In this document: piece by piece, positions 18,726 through 27,187 of the stretch
How positions within the stretch are numbered: the stretch's first letter is position 1
Layout of the letters: every line of letters starts with the position of its first letter
NCBI GenBank assembly: GCA_947475735.1
Contig: CANJLQ010000004.1
Coordinates: 62,001 to 126,000, forward strand
Length of the DNA: 64,000 nt
Direction: 5' to 3'
Source: Caulobacteraceae bacterium
GTDB taxonomy: Bacteria; Pseudomonadota; Alphaproteobacteria; Caulobacterales; Caulobacteraceae
Position numbers and translations under genes: made by a program
The notes under the pieces: model-generated
Told to the model about the DNA's origin: nothing
What the model saw: only the letters and a program-made list of their open reading frames with translations
The model's database searches: none

Positions 18726-19031
18726 CTACAACCGCGATACGATCGCCTTGATGGTCTCGGCCTTCATCGGCAGATCTTCGGCCAGGCGCGAGGCCAGTTC
18801 GCGCGCCCCCACCGGATAAGCGTCTCCGCCCTCCGCGATCTCCCGAGCCTTGGCCGCGGCCTCAGCCAGCAGCCGCTCCAGCCCCTCGACCTCCTCGATC
18901 GCGAGGGCGCGCGCCTCCGCCTGGAGGCGTCTGACCCGTTCCGCCGTCGTGGCGGGCGGTTTCATCAGATCATAAACCTCGGACTCGGCGACGAGACGAA
19001 GGTCGGGCTTTGTGGGCGTCTTGGGCGACAT
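18726..19031 (-). CDS. Small hypothetical protein, tandem paralogue B
   Basis: A 101-residue protein with the same core as paralogue A: ERVRRLQAEARALAIEEVE, then GGDAYPVGARELASRLAED and a C-terminal IKAIVSRL (paralogue A ends LRATLTRF). The centre is a likely amphipathic helix or coiled coil. No signal peptide or membrane segment. The ATG follows GAGGACC. Unknown function, 110 bases upstream of paralogue A on the same strand. Confidence 0.72.
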   Translation of the reverse strand: MSPKTPTKPDLRLVAESEVYDLMKPPATTAERVRRLQAEARALAIEEVEGLERLLAEAAAKAREIAEGGDAYPVGARELASRLAEDLPMKAETIKAIVSRL

Positions 19032-19131
19032 GGTGGTCCTCTTGGAACCTCCACAATGAAATGCCGGCTACCGGTGTTCCGGATCCGGAGGAAAGGCGCG
19101 CGCGTTGACGGGCCACTGTTGCATCGAGGCC

Positions 19132-20985
19132 TCAGACCGTCTCGCGTGCCGGGACATCGTCGAGGGCGTCCGCCGCCTCCTCGTTCAGCGCCCGGCTCTC
19201 GCGGCGCGGCTTGACGTAGGGCTCCGGCGTCGGGGTCACGGCGTTGCCGCGCATCAGGCCCCGTCCGGCCGTCAGACCGCCCGTGACCTGGAGCGTCAGC
19301 CGTTCGGCGTCGCGGCGTCGAACGTCCTCGATGGTCTCGGCCGCGTCTTCGGCGTTGAAGCCCAGGTCGATCAGCACCTGCTCGCCGAACTTGAGCGCCG
19401 ACTCGAATGTCTCGCGAATATGATACTCCACGCCCGCCTCGATCAGGCGCAGCGAATGACCACGGTCATAGGCGCGGACGAACAGCTTGGTCAGGGGGAA
19501 CTCGGCCTTGACCAGTTCGACGATGCGGTCGGCCACCTCGGGCTTGTCCACACAGACAAGGATGGTCTCGGCCTCCGCGGCCCCGGAGGCCCTCAGCACG
19601 TCAAGTCGCGACCCGTCGCCGAAATAGACCTTGAAGCCGAAATTCCCCGCCGCCTGGATCATCTCGACGTCGTGGTCGATGATCGAGACGTCGACGTCGC
19701 GCGCTAGCAACGGCTGGGATACCACCTGGGCGAACCGGCCAAAGCCGATGATCAGCACGCGCTCGCGCAGGTTGGACGGCCGGTCCACGCCCTCCATCGC
19801 GTCGATATCGATCACCTCGGGCTTGAGCAGATAGCGCGAGACGATCACGGTCACGATCGGCGTCAGCAACATCGACAGGATGACGATGGCGGTGAAGATC
19901 GCGCTGGTCCGGGCGTCGAACAATCCCGCCGTCAAGGCGGCACCGAACAGGACGAAGGCGAACTCTCCCCCTTGAGCGAACAGGGCTGCGCGCTCCAGGG
20001 CCTCGTCATGCTTGGCCTTGAACAGGCGGGCGATGCCGTAGATGCCGGCCGCCTTGACGATCATGAACAGAACGACGCCCCCTACGACCCAGCGCCAGTC
20101 GGCGACGACGACATCCAGGTTCAGAGACATGCCGACGCTGAGGAAGAACAGCCCCAGCAGGATCGACCGGAACGGATCCACGTCCGCCTCCAGCTGATGG
20201 CGGAAGGTCGAGTCCGACAGCAGAACGCCGGCCAGGAACGCTCCCATGGCCATCGACAGACCGCCCAGCGACATGGCCCAGGCGGCCCCCGTGACCACCA
20301 GCAGAGCGGCCGCCAGCATCACCTCGCGCCCCCCGTACTTGGCCAGCTGGCGGAAGATGGGATTGATGGCATAGCGCCCGGCCAGGAAGACGCCGGCGAT
20401 GGCCGCGATCGCCAGGCCGATGGTCTGCCACAGGGGCGGCCCGTCCTCGGCCACGCCCAGCATGGTCGCCAGCACCGCAACCACGGCCAGCAGCGGCACG
20501 ATGGCCAGATCTTCCAGCAGCAGGATCGACACCGCCCTCTGGCCCTGGGGCGTGTTGATCTCGTTCCTTTCGTCCAGGGTCTGCATGATCACGGCCGTGG
20601 AAGACAGGACGAAGCCCATGGCCCCGATGAAGGCGACCGCCGGGACCACGCCGAACGCCAGGCCGACGCCGGTCAGCAGCAGGCCGCAGGCCATCACCTG
20701 GGCCGCGCCCAGGCCGAAGATTTCCTTCCTCAGCGCCCACAGCTTGGCCGGTCGCATCTCCAGACCGATGATGAACAGGAACATCACGACGCCCAGTTCG
20801 GCGACGTGTAGGATGGCCTCGGCGTCCTCGATCATGCCGAAGGCGAACGGGCCGATGATGACCCCGGCCGCGAGATACCCCAGCACCGAGCCGAGCCCCA
20901 GCTTCCTGAACAGGGGCACGGCGACCACCGCCGCCGCCAGCAGGGCGACGCCGTGACCGAGGTTCATTCCCGCTGCTTCCGCCAT
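19132..20985 (-). CDS. CPA2 monovalent cation:proton antiporter, KefB/KefC type
   Basis: A 617-residue protein with about 12 membrane helices in the Na_H_exchanger fold (LGSVLGYLAAGVIIGPF, VAELGVVMFLFIIGLEMRP), followed by a cytosolic TrkA-N/RCK domain starting at RVLIIGFGRFAQ. This is the layout of glutathione-gated potassium-efflux proteins. It probably exports K+ under electrophile or osmotic stress. No KefF/KefG ancillary gene is adjacent. The C-terminal tail (VRRRDAERLTLQ onward) is variable. The hundred bases after it contain nothing I can assign. Confidence 0.92.
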   Translation of the reverse strand: MAEAAGMNLGHGVALLAAAVVAVPLFRKLGLGSVLGYLAAGVIIGPFAFGMIEDAEAILHVAELGVVMFLFIIGLEMRPAKLWALRKEIFGLGAAQVMACGLLLTGVGLAFGVVPAVAFIGAMGFVLSSTAVIMQTLDERNEINTPQGQRAVSILLLEDLAIVPLLAVVAVLATMLGVAEDGPPLWQTIGLAIAAIAGVFLAGRYAINPIFRQLAKYGGREVMLAAALLVVTGAAWAMSLGGLSMAMGAFLAGVLLSDSTFRHQLEADVDPFRSILLGLFFLSVGMSLNLDVVVADWRWVVGGVVLFMIVKAAGIYGIARLFKAKHDEALERAALFAQGGEFAFVLFGAALTAGLFDARTSAIFTAIVILSMLLTPIVTVIVSRYLLKPEVIDIDAMEGVDRPSNLRERVLIIGFGRFAQVVSQPLLARDVDVSIIDHDVEMIQAAGNFGFKVYFGDGSRLDVLRASGAAEAETILVCVDKPEVADRIVELVKAEFPLTKLFVRAYDRGHSLRLIEAGVEYHIRETFESALKFGEQVLIDLGFNAEDAAETIEDVRRRDAERLTLQVTGGLTAGRGLMRGNAVTPTPEPYVKPRRESRALNEEAADALDDVPARETV

Positions 20986-21053
20986 CGTCGCCCCGTCGTT
21001 TCGATCCCGCCTGACCCTATAGTGGCGTCAGGCCTTCGCGATTGCGAGGGGCG

Positions 21054-21881
21054 TTAGGTCTGCGCCAGCGCCACGATGCGCCGGACCATCGCGCTGTCCG
21101 GATCGGACAGGGGCGACAGGACGGTGAAGTGGTTCAAGTCCTCCAGCGCCTCGAACCGGGTCTCGGCCCCTCGCGCGCCCCAAACGGCGGCCATGTCGCG
21201 CGACTGGCGCACGAATTCCGCCGTCTCGTCTGCTCCGACGACACAGTCCAGCACCGTCCCGCCGGGCGCGCCGCCGTTGGGCGCGGGCCAACGGATCGGC
21301 GACAGGGCCGACGCCGTCAGCGCGTCGAGGCCCAGCGCCCGGTTGATCGAGGTCGGCACCAGGGGCGTGAGGTCGAACACGCCCGAGATCGCGACCGCCG
21401 CCGAGGCCCGGCCCTCGCTGAGCAGACAGGCCGCCAGATGCCCGCCGGCCGAATGGCCGAAGACCATGGGCCGCCGACCCGTGCGAGCGCGGATCAGGTC
21501 GGTCGCCTCGCGCATCTGCATGATGATGCGGCCGAGCGACACCGAGGGGCACAGATCATAGGACGGCACGGCCAGCGACACACCGTGGGCCAGCAGGGCC
21601 GGCGCGATCCCGCTGAACCAGTCCTTGTCCAGCGCCTGCCAGTAGCCGCCGTGCAGGAACACCGCGACCGGCGCATCAGCCCCTGCCTCGAACAGGTCCA
21701 TCACCTCGCGTTCGCCGGACCCGTAACGCAGCAGCATCGGCGGATAGGCGGCGCGGGCGGCCTCGGCCTGCCGCTTCCACTCGGCCATCAGGGCGGGATG
21801 ATCCGGCACGGCACCGCGATTGTCGTACTGGACCTCGAGCCACGCGGCATCCGGTTCGACCAAGGGGGGCTTATCGCTCAC
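21054..21881 (-). CDS. Alpha/beta hydrolase, kynurenine-formamidase-like
   Basis: About 275 residues. HGGYW forms the oxyanion region, GHSAGGHL carries the nucleophile serine, and NHFTVLSPLSDPDS contains the likely catalytic histidine. This combination is seen in bacterial arylformamidases and related carbohydrate-esterase-like hydrolases. No tryptophan-catabolic genes are adjacent, so the substrate is open. The start is ambiguous: GTG at 21881 (MSDKPPLVEP) fits the family better than TTG at 21899. Confidence 0.78.
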   Translation of the reverse strand: MSDKPPLVEPDAAWLEVQYDNRGAVPDHPALMAEWKRQAEAARAAYPPMLLRYGSGEREVMDLFEAGADAPVAVFLHGGYWQALDKDWFSGIAPALLAHGVSLAVPSYDLCPSVSLGRIIMQMREATDLIRARTGRRPMVFGHSAGGHLAACLLSEGRASAAVAISGVFDLTPLVPTSINRALGLDALTASALSPIRWPAPNGGAPGGTVLDCVVGADETAEFVRQSRDMAAVWGARGAETRFEALEDLNHFTVLSPLSDPDSAMVRRIVALAQT

Positions 21882-21925
21882 GCGTCCATCCGCTACCAAG
21901 CCCCAAACCGCCGGGAGCCGCCACC

Positions 21926-22180
21926 ATGATGACCGCCATCTTCGTCTTCATCAAATGCGAGCTGGGCCACGCCAACGACGTCGCCGCCGACATCGTGGAC
22001 AATGTCGAGCACGTCTCGGAGGTCTATTCCACCTCGGGCCAGTACGACCTGCTGGCCAAGTTCCAGCTGCCCAAGGAGATGGACATCGGAACCTTCGTGA
22101 CGAAGTCGGTGCAGACGCGCCCGCACATCCGCGACACCTTCACCGTCATCACCTTCTCGCCGTTTCTCCCGACGAAGTGA
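21926..22180 (+). CDS. Stand-alone Lrp/AsnC ligand-binding (RAM) domain protein
   Basis: An 84-residue protein consisting only of the effector domain of Lrp/AsnC regulators, without the N-terminal helix-turn-helix. The alternating beta-alpha pattern AIFVFIKCELGHANDVAADI, VYSTSGQYDLLAKF and IRDTFTVITFSP is typical. Such solo domains may bind amino acids or modulate full-length Lrp proteins. SD GGGAG precedes ATGATG. Sixty bases before the acyl-CoA dehydrogenase pair. Confidence 0.85.
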   Translation: MMTAIFVFIKCELGHANDVAADIVDNVEHVSEVYSTSGQYDLLAKFQLPKEMDIGTFVTKSVQTRPHIRDTFTVITFSPFLPTK

Positions 22181-22240
22181 CGCAACGTCAGGCGTGAAAC
22201 CCTGCTAAATCCTCCGCCAGAGGAAACGCGGGGAACACGC

Positions 22241-23419
22241 ATGACCGATTTGGAGACCTTCCGCGCCGAGACGCGGGCCTGGCTGGAGGCGAACTGCCCG
22301 GCTGAGTGCCGCGGACCGCTCGAGAATGACGAGGACCGCGTCTGGGGCGGCCGCAACGCCACCTTCAAGACGCCCGCGCACAGGCGCTGGATGGAGGTCA
22401 TGGGCGAACGGGGCTGGACCGCGCCGGAGTGGCCCACCGAATACGGCGGCGGTGGCCTCAGCCGCGAGCAGGCCAAGGTGCTGGCCAGCGAGATGCGTCG
22501 CATCGACGCCCAGTCGCCGCTGTCGTCCTTCGGCATCTGGATGCTGGGGCCGGCGCTGCTGCAGTTCGGCACCGAGGAACAGAAGACGCGCTTCCTGCCG
22601 CCGATCGTGCGCGGCGAGATCCGCTGGTGCCAGGGCTATTCCGAGCCTGGCGCGGGCTCGGACCTGGCGGGCCTCCAGACCCGGGCCGAAGATCGCGGCG
22701 ACCACTGGATCGTCAACGGCCAGAAGGTCTGGACCTCCTATGCCGACCAGGCCGACTGGATCTTCTGCCTGGTCCGAACCGATCCGGACGCGCCCAAGCA
22801 TCTGGGCATTTCGTTCGTGCTGTTCGACATGGCCACGCCGGGCGTGACCACCCGCCCCATCACCCTGATCAGCGGCAAGTCGCCCTTCTGCGAGACCTTC
22901 TTCGACAACGTCCGCGTCGAGAAGGAGAACCTGGTCGGGACGCTGAACCGCGGCTGGGACGTGGCCAAGGCGCTGCTGGCGCACGAGCGCACCATGATCG
23001 GCGCCATGGGCGACATGGGCCGGCCGATGGGTCAAGTGGCGGTCGACTCGCTCGGTCTCGACGACAGCGGCCGACTGGACGAGCCCATGCTGCGGGCGAA
23101 GATCGCCGAGCTGGAGATCGACGTCGCCGCCTTCCGACTGTCGATGGAGCGGGTCGGCGATCAGGTGAAGGCCAAACAGGTCTCGCCGGCCATCGCCTCG
23201 ATGCTGAAGTACTACGGCTCGGAGCTGAACAAGCGCCGCCACGAGCTGGCCATGGCGGCGGGCGGATCCGACGCCCTGGAGTGGGAGAGCGACCGCTCTA
23301 GAGGCGGCACGCCAGCACGCGAATGGTTGCGCACCAAGGCCAACTCCATCGAGGGCGGCACCAGCGAGGTTCAGCTGAACATCCTCGCCAAGCATCTGCT
23401 GCAACTGCCCGGCGCCTGA
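22241..23419 (+). CDS. Acyl-CoA dehydrogenase, catalytic-type subunit
   Basis: A 392-residue FAD-dependent acyl-CoA dehydrogenase. It has the flavin-binding SEPGAGSDLAG, VNGQKVWTS and the C-terminal IEGGTSEVQLNILAKHLL. The glutamate in IEGGTSE corresponds to the family's usual base position. The acyl chain is not predictable. Five bases separate it from a second acyl-CoA dehydrogenase, suggesting a paired complex. Strong SD (AGAGGAAACGCGGGG region) before ATG 22241. Confidence 0.92.
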   Translation: MTDLETFRAETRAWLEANCPAECRGPLENDEDRVWGGRNATFKTPAHRRWMEVMGERGWTAPEWPTEYGGGGLSREQAKVLASEMRRIDAQSPLSSFGIWMLGPALLQFGTEEQKTRFLPPIVRGEIRWCQGYSEPGAGSDLAGLQTRAEDRGDHWIVNGQKVWTSYADQADWIFCLVRTDPDAPKHLGISFVLFDMATPGVTTRPITLISGKSPFCETFFDNVRVEKENLVGTLNRGWDVAKALLAHERTMIGAMGDMGRPMGQVAVDSLGLDDSGRLDEPMLRAKIAELEIDVAAFRLSMERVGDQVKAKQVSPAIASMLKYYGSELNKRRHELAMAAGGSDALEWESDRSRGGTPAREWLRTKANSIEGGTSEVQLNILAKHLLQLPGA

Positions 23420-23423
23420 CCCG

Positions 23424-24545
23424 ATGCCCCTGATCCTGACCGAAGAACAGACCATGCTGAAGGAGGCCGCCGACGGCTTCCTGGCCGAGCACGCGCCCAT
23501 CACCCATCTGCGCCAGCTGCGCGACAGCCGCGACGCGGACGGCGTCTCGCGTGACCTCTGGCGAGCGTTCGGCGAAATGGGCTTCGCCGGTGTCATCATC
23601 CCGGAAGAGCACGGCGGGTCCGGCCTTGGCGCGGTCGAGGCGGGCGTGGTGGCCGAGGCGCTGGGGCGCACCCTGACGCCGTCGCCCTTCTTTGGATCAA
23701 GCGTTCTGGCCGCGCGGGTTCTGTCCGACGCCGGATCGGCCGAGCAGCAGACCGCCTGGCTGCCCCGCATCGCGGCAGGCGAGGCCATCCTGTCGCTCGC
23801 CGTCGACGAAGGCCCCAAGCACCAGCCGTCGCGCATCACGACGACGGCGGAGCGCAGCGGCAACGGCTTCAAGCTGAACGGGGCCAAGGGCTTCGTGCTG
23901 GACGGCCACGTCGCCGACGCCCTGATCGTGGCGGCCCGGACTGAGGCGGGCGTGACCCTGTTCCTCGTGGACCCGAAGACGACCGGCGTCGAGATCGAAC
24001 GCACCGTCATGGTCGACGCCCACAACGCCGCGCGGGTGACCCTGACCGATGTCCAGGTCGACGCCGACGCCGTGATCGGGCTGGTCGACGGGGGTGAGGC
24101 GGCGCTGGAGGGGGCGATGAACCTCGGCCGGGCCTGCGTCGCCGCCAGCCTGGTCGGGGCTGGCGATCAGGCCTTCATCAGCACCGTCGAATACCTGCGA
24201 ACCCGCAAGCAGTTCGGCAAGGCCATCGGCGAGTTCCAGGCCCTGCAGCACCGCGCCGCCCATCTGTTCACCGAGCTGGAGATCGCCAAGGCGGCGGTGC
24301 TCGCCGCGCTTCAGCGGCTCGATGCGGGCGTCGATAAGGCCGACCTCGCCGTCTCCGTCGCCAAGGCCAAGGCCGGCCGCGTCGCCGAACTGGCGGTGCA
24401 GGAGGCGGTCCAGATGCACGGCGGCGTGGGCATGACCGACGAATACGACGTCGGCCTGTTCATGAAGCGGGTGCGTGTGCTGAACGAACTGCTCGGCGAC
24501 CCCGGCTTTCACGCCGAGCGCATCGCCCGGGCGGGTGGCTACTAG
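23424..24545 (+). CDS. Acyl-CoA dehydrogenase family protein, partner subunit
   Basis: A 373-residue acyl-CoA dehydrogenase-like protein immediately downstream of the first. It keeps the helical N-domain, the middle beta-domain and TRKQFGKAIGEFQALQHR, but ends MHGGVGMTDEYDVGLFMKR without the EGGT(S)E motif of its partner. Pairs of this kind form alpha2-beta2 enzymes in mycobacterial sterol degradation. By analogy this may be the non-catalytic or FAD-sharing half. The stop shares CTAG with the convergent Anbu gene. Confidence 0.88.
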   Translation: MPLILTEEQTMLKEAADGFLAEHAPITHLRQLRDSRDADGVSRDLWRAFGEMGFAGVIIPEEHGGSGLGAVEAGVVAEALGRTLTPSPFFGSSVLAARVLSDAGSAEQQTAWLPRIAAGEAILSLAVDEGPKHQPSRITTTAERSGNGFKLNGAKGFVLDGHVADALIVAARTEAGVTLFLVDPKTTGVEIERTVMVDAHNAARVTLTDVQVDADAVIGLVDGGEAALEGAMNLGRACVAASLVGAGDQAFISTVEYLRTRKQFGKAIGEFQALQHRAAHLFTELEIAKAAVLAALQRLDAGVDKADLAVSVAKAKAGRVAELAVQEAVQMHGGVGMTDEYDVGLFMKRVRVLNELLGDPGFHAERIARAGGY

Positions 24546-25318
24546 CTGACCACCGAGATGCTGGGCCGGGCCGGCGGCTCGCTCTCGAGCCACGGCGGGG
24601 CGGGCATGGCGCGGTGCGCCTGGGCCAGCGCCTCGGACCAGCGACGGCCCAGGTCCTTGAAATAGGGGTCGTCCGCCTCGATCCGCCGCTGCTGGCCATG
24701 CAGGCTGTCACGCGGTACCACGATCATGTCGAACGGCGGGCCCACGGCGATGTTGGAGCGGATGGTCGAATCGAAGCTGATCAGCCCCAGCTTGACCGCC
24801 TCGCCCATCGGCGTGTCGGGGCGCAGCGCGCGGTCCAGGATGGGCTTGCCGTACTTCAGTTCGCCGATCTGGAGGTAGGGGGTGTCCTCCCCGCATTCGA
24901 TGAAATTGCCCTGGGCATAGATGAGGTAGAGCCCCATCTTGCCGTCCTTGATCTGGCCGCCCAGCAGCATGGAGGCCGTGACCTTCAGCGCGTCGGCCGC
25001 GACGGTGGGCTGCAGGTCCTGACGCACCTGGTTCAGGCAATATCCGACCAGCTGGGCCGCGCGGAAAAGGGTCGGCGCGGTCTCCAGCGTCTCGGGCACG
25101 TCATGGCCGGGCATGCGCACGCCCTCGGCCAGCATGGCCAGGGCCGTCTGGGTCACCGACAGGTTCCCCGCCGTAGCGATCGAGATCACGCGGTCGCCCG
25201 GGATCTCGGTGACGTGCAGCTTCTTGTAGGAAGAGATGTTGTCCACGCCGGCGTTCGTGCGGGTATCGGCGATCATCGCCAGACCCTCGTTCACCAGCAT
25301 GCCGACGCAGTAGGTCAT
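24542..25318 (-). CDS. Anbu-type proteasome-like peptidase (BPH/HslV relative)
   Basis: A 258-residue N-terminal-nucleophile hydrolase of the ancestral beta-subunit (Anbu) family. After Met removal Thr1 is exposed (TYCVGMLVNEG). Asp17 lies in MIADTRTNAG and lysines 31/32 in SYKKLHV, matching the Thr1/Asp17/Lys33 triad. Anbu assembles as open helical rings. Natural substrates are unknown. ATG at 25318 gives the family N-terminus and the upstream reading to 25351 is rejected. It is the last gene of a conserved four-gene operon with transglutaminase, alpha-E and ATP-grasp proteins. Confidence 0.92.
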   Translation of the reverse strand: MTYCVGMLVNEGLAMIADTRTNAGVDNISSYKKLHVTEIPGDRVISIATAGNLSVTQTALAMLAEGVRMPGHDVPETLETAPTLFRAAQLVGYCLNQVRQDLQPTVAADALKVTASMLLGGQIKDGKMGLYLIYAQGNFIECGEDTPYLQIGELKYGKPILDRALRPDTPMGEAVKLGLISFDSTIRSNIAVGPPFDMIVVPRDSLHGQQRRIEADDPYFKDLGRRWSEALAQAHRAMPAPPWLESEPPARPSISVVS

Positions 25319-25406
25319 CTCGAACGACCGGGCCCTGGCCCGGCATCCCACGCAAATGGAGCGATGACGCTAACAGATTCGGATGAACGGACGACCCCTG
25401 TCGTGG

Positions 25407-26246
25407 TCATGACCAGCCCTGACGCTGCTGTTGCTGCTGGGTCTGTTGCATGTGGCGCACACGAAGGGCGACCGTCATGCTCTCGCGGCCGCCGCCATAG
25501 CTGGTGCCGCGGATCGGCGAGGCCGCCAGCGCATCCAGCCCGCAGGCGACGCGCACATAGTGTTCGGTCGGGCAGACGCCGTTGGCCGGATCGAAGCCGA
25601 CCCAGCCCAGGCCATCGACATACCCTTCGGCCCAGGCGTGCGACGCCTCCTGGTCGATGACGCCGTCGGACCGGTGCAGGTGGCCCGAGACATAGCGGGC
25701 GGGAATGCCCAGGCGGCGTGCACAGGCGATGAAGATCTGGGCATGGTCCTGGCACACGCCCTGGCGCTGGGCCCAGGCGTCGGCGGCGGTGTGGTCGGGG
25801 GTGGTGGCCCCGACCATGAAGGCGACCTCGGCGTGGATCAGCCCCATGAGACTGTGCAGCCGGCTCAGGTCGTCGCCCCCGGCCACCCGCGCGGCCAGCT
25901 CCCGGAGCGATCCGTCGGCATGGGTCAGGGTGGTGTCGCGCAGGAAGACCAGGGGCGACAGACGCTCGGGCGTGCCTTTCAGGACGCCGCCGGTATCGAC
26001 GGTGGCGACCTCGCCGGTCACCCGTACCATCAGGGCGCTGGTCGGCCGCTCGGTATAGAGGGTGTGGACGATGTTGCCGAAGGCGTCCTCGGTGCGGCGG
26101 ATACGGGCATCGACGTCGGTCTCGATCCGCCAGTCGCGGACCTGCTGGCCCTCGGTCGAGCGGGGGGTCAGGCGCAGCACCTGGACGATGAATCGCGCGG
26201 CGCGGTCATAGGCGTATCGGGTTTCGTGATCGATCCGGATGCGCAT
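25407..26246 (-). CDS. Transglutaminase-like cysteine protease family protein (Anbu operon)
   Basis: A 279-residue protein with an N-terminal beta-rich Bact_transglu_N domain (MRIRIDHETRYAYDR) and a transglutaminase core. Cys165 (GVCQDH), His203 (SHAWAE) and Asp219 (FDPANG) form the papain-like triad. The C-terminus is Gln-rich (MQQTQQQQQ). The frame is open far upstream, but only from ATG 26246 does the protein resemble the family. Two bases separate it from the alpha-E gene. Likely cuts or crosslinks a peptide made by the ATP-grasp enzyme of the operon. This is inference. Confidence 0.9.
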   Translation of the reverse strand: MRIRIDHETRYAYDRAARFIVQVLRLTPRSTEGQQVRDWRIETDVDARIRRTEDAFGNIVHTLYTERPTSALMVRVTGEVATVDTGGVLKGTPERLSPLVFLRDTTLTHADGSLRELAARVAGGDDLSRLHSLMGLIHAEVAFMVGATTPDHTAADAWAQRQGVCQDHAQIFIACARRLGIPARYVSGHLHRSDGVIDQEASHAWAEGYVDGLGWVGFDPANGVCPTEHYVRVACGLDALAASPIRGTSYGGGRESMTVALRVRHMQQTQQQQQRQGWS

Positions 26247-26248
26247 GG

Positions 26249-27187
26249 CTACACCAGATACTGATCGTGGATGGCGCTGGCCAAACCGTTGTTCTCGCTG
26301 AGGAAGCTCAGGATGTATTCGTGCAGCCCCGACTGGAAGATGTCCTCGATCCTGGCCTCGTTGAACTGGGTCAGCCGCGCCGAGGCCAGCCGCTGGGCCG
26401 GGCCCCGCCGGCCGTAGTCGGCGGCCAGCTTCTCCAGATAGCTGACGATCATGGCCTGACAGCTGGCCAGGGACCGCGGCATCTGACGGTTCAGCACCAG
26501 CAGATCGGCCACCAGCCAGGGCCGCACGCTCTCGCGATACACCCAGCGATAGGCGGTCAGCGCCGAGACCTCCCTCAACAGCGTCGTCCACTGGAAATAG
26601 TCCAGCTGCCCCCCCACCCGTTCGCCCGCAGGCAGCAGCAGGTGATACTTCACGTCCAGCAGGCGGGCGGTGTTGTCGGCGCGCTCGATCGCCCCACCCA
26701 ACCGCAGGAACCAGTAGGCGTCGTTCCTGAGCATCGTCCGCGACGAAGCCCCCTCGACCGCCAGGCTGACCCCCTTCACCCACTCCAGATAGCGGATGAA
26801 GTCGTCGCGCTTGGACGGCTCGCCGAAGTCGTTCAGCCCGTTCCAGGCCCCGTTGATGGCCTCCCACAGCTCGATCGTCAGGGCGGTGCGGACCGAGCGG
26901 GCATTGGTGCGGGCGGCGTTGATGCAGGCACGGATCGACGACGGATTGTCCGGCGCGAAGGCCAGGTATTCGCGCACCGACTTTTCCGATGGCGTGCGGG
27001 CCGAGGCGGCGAACTGGCGCGACACCCCGGCCGAGGCGATGGCGCTGGCCCAGGCCGTGGCCGCCGCCCCGTCGCGCGCAGGCAAGGCCGCCAGACGCAC
27101 GGCGGCCTCCAGGATGCGCGCGAGGAAGTCGGCCCGCTCCATGTAGCGTCCGGTCCAGTACAGGCTCTCTGCGGTACGGCTCAGCAT
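26249..27187 (-). CDS. Alpha-E domain-containing protein (Anbu operon)
   Basis: A 312-residue all-helical alpha-E (COG2307) protein starting MLSRTAESLYWTGRYMERADF, the family signature. GGAIERADNTARLLDVKYHLL is a second conserved block. The function is unknown. Comparative genomics links it to ATP-grasp peptide ligases and transglutaminases. Its ATG overlaps the TGA of the ATP-grasp gene (ATGA), so the two are coupled. Confidence 0.93.
   Translation of the reverse strand: MLSRTAESLYWTGRYMERADFLARILEAAVRLAALPARDGAAATAWASAIASAGVSRQFAASARTPSEKSVREYLAFAPDNPSSIRACINAARTNARSVRTALTIELWEAINGAWNGLNDFGEPSKRDDFIRYLEWVKGVSLAVEGASSRTMLRNDAYWFLRLGGAIERADNTARLLDVKYHLLLPAGERVGGQLDYFQWTTLLREVSALTAYRWVYRESVRPWLVADLLVLNRQMPRSLASCQAMIVSYLEKLAADYGRRGPAQRLASARLTQFNEARIEDIFQSGLHEYILSFLSENNGLASAIHDQYLV

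Noticed and set aside
19033..19075. EcfG (GGAAC-N17-CGTT) promoter upstream of the tandem paralogue B
   Set aside because: GGAAC is present, but the -10 reads CATT instead of CGTT and the element overlaps a GC-rich inverted repeat. The evidence is too weak.
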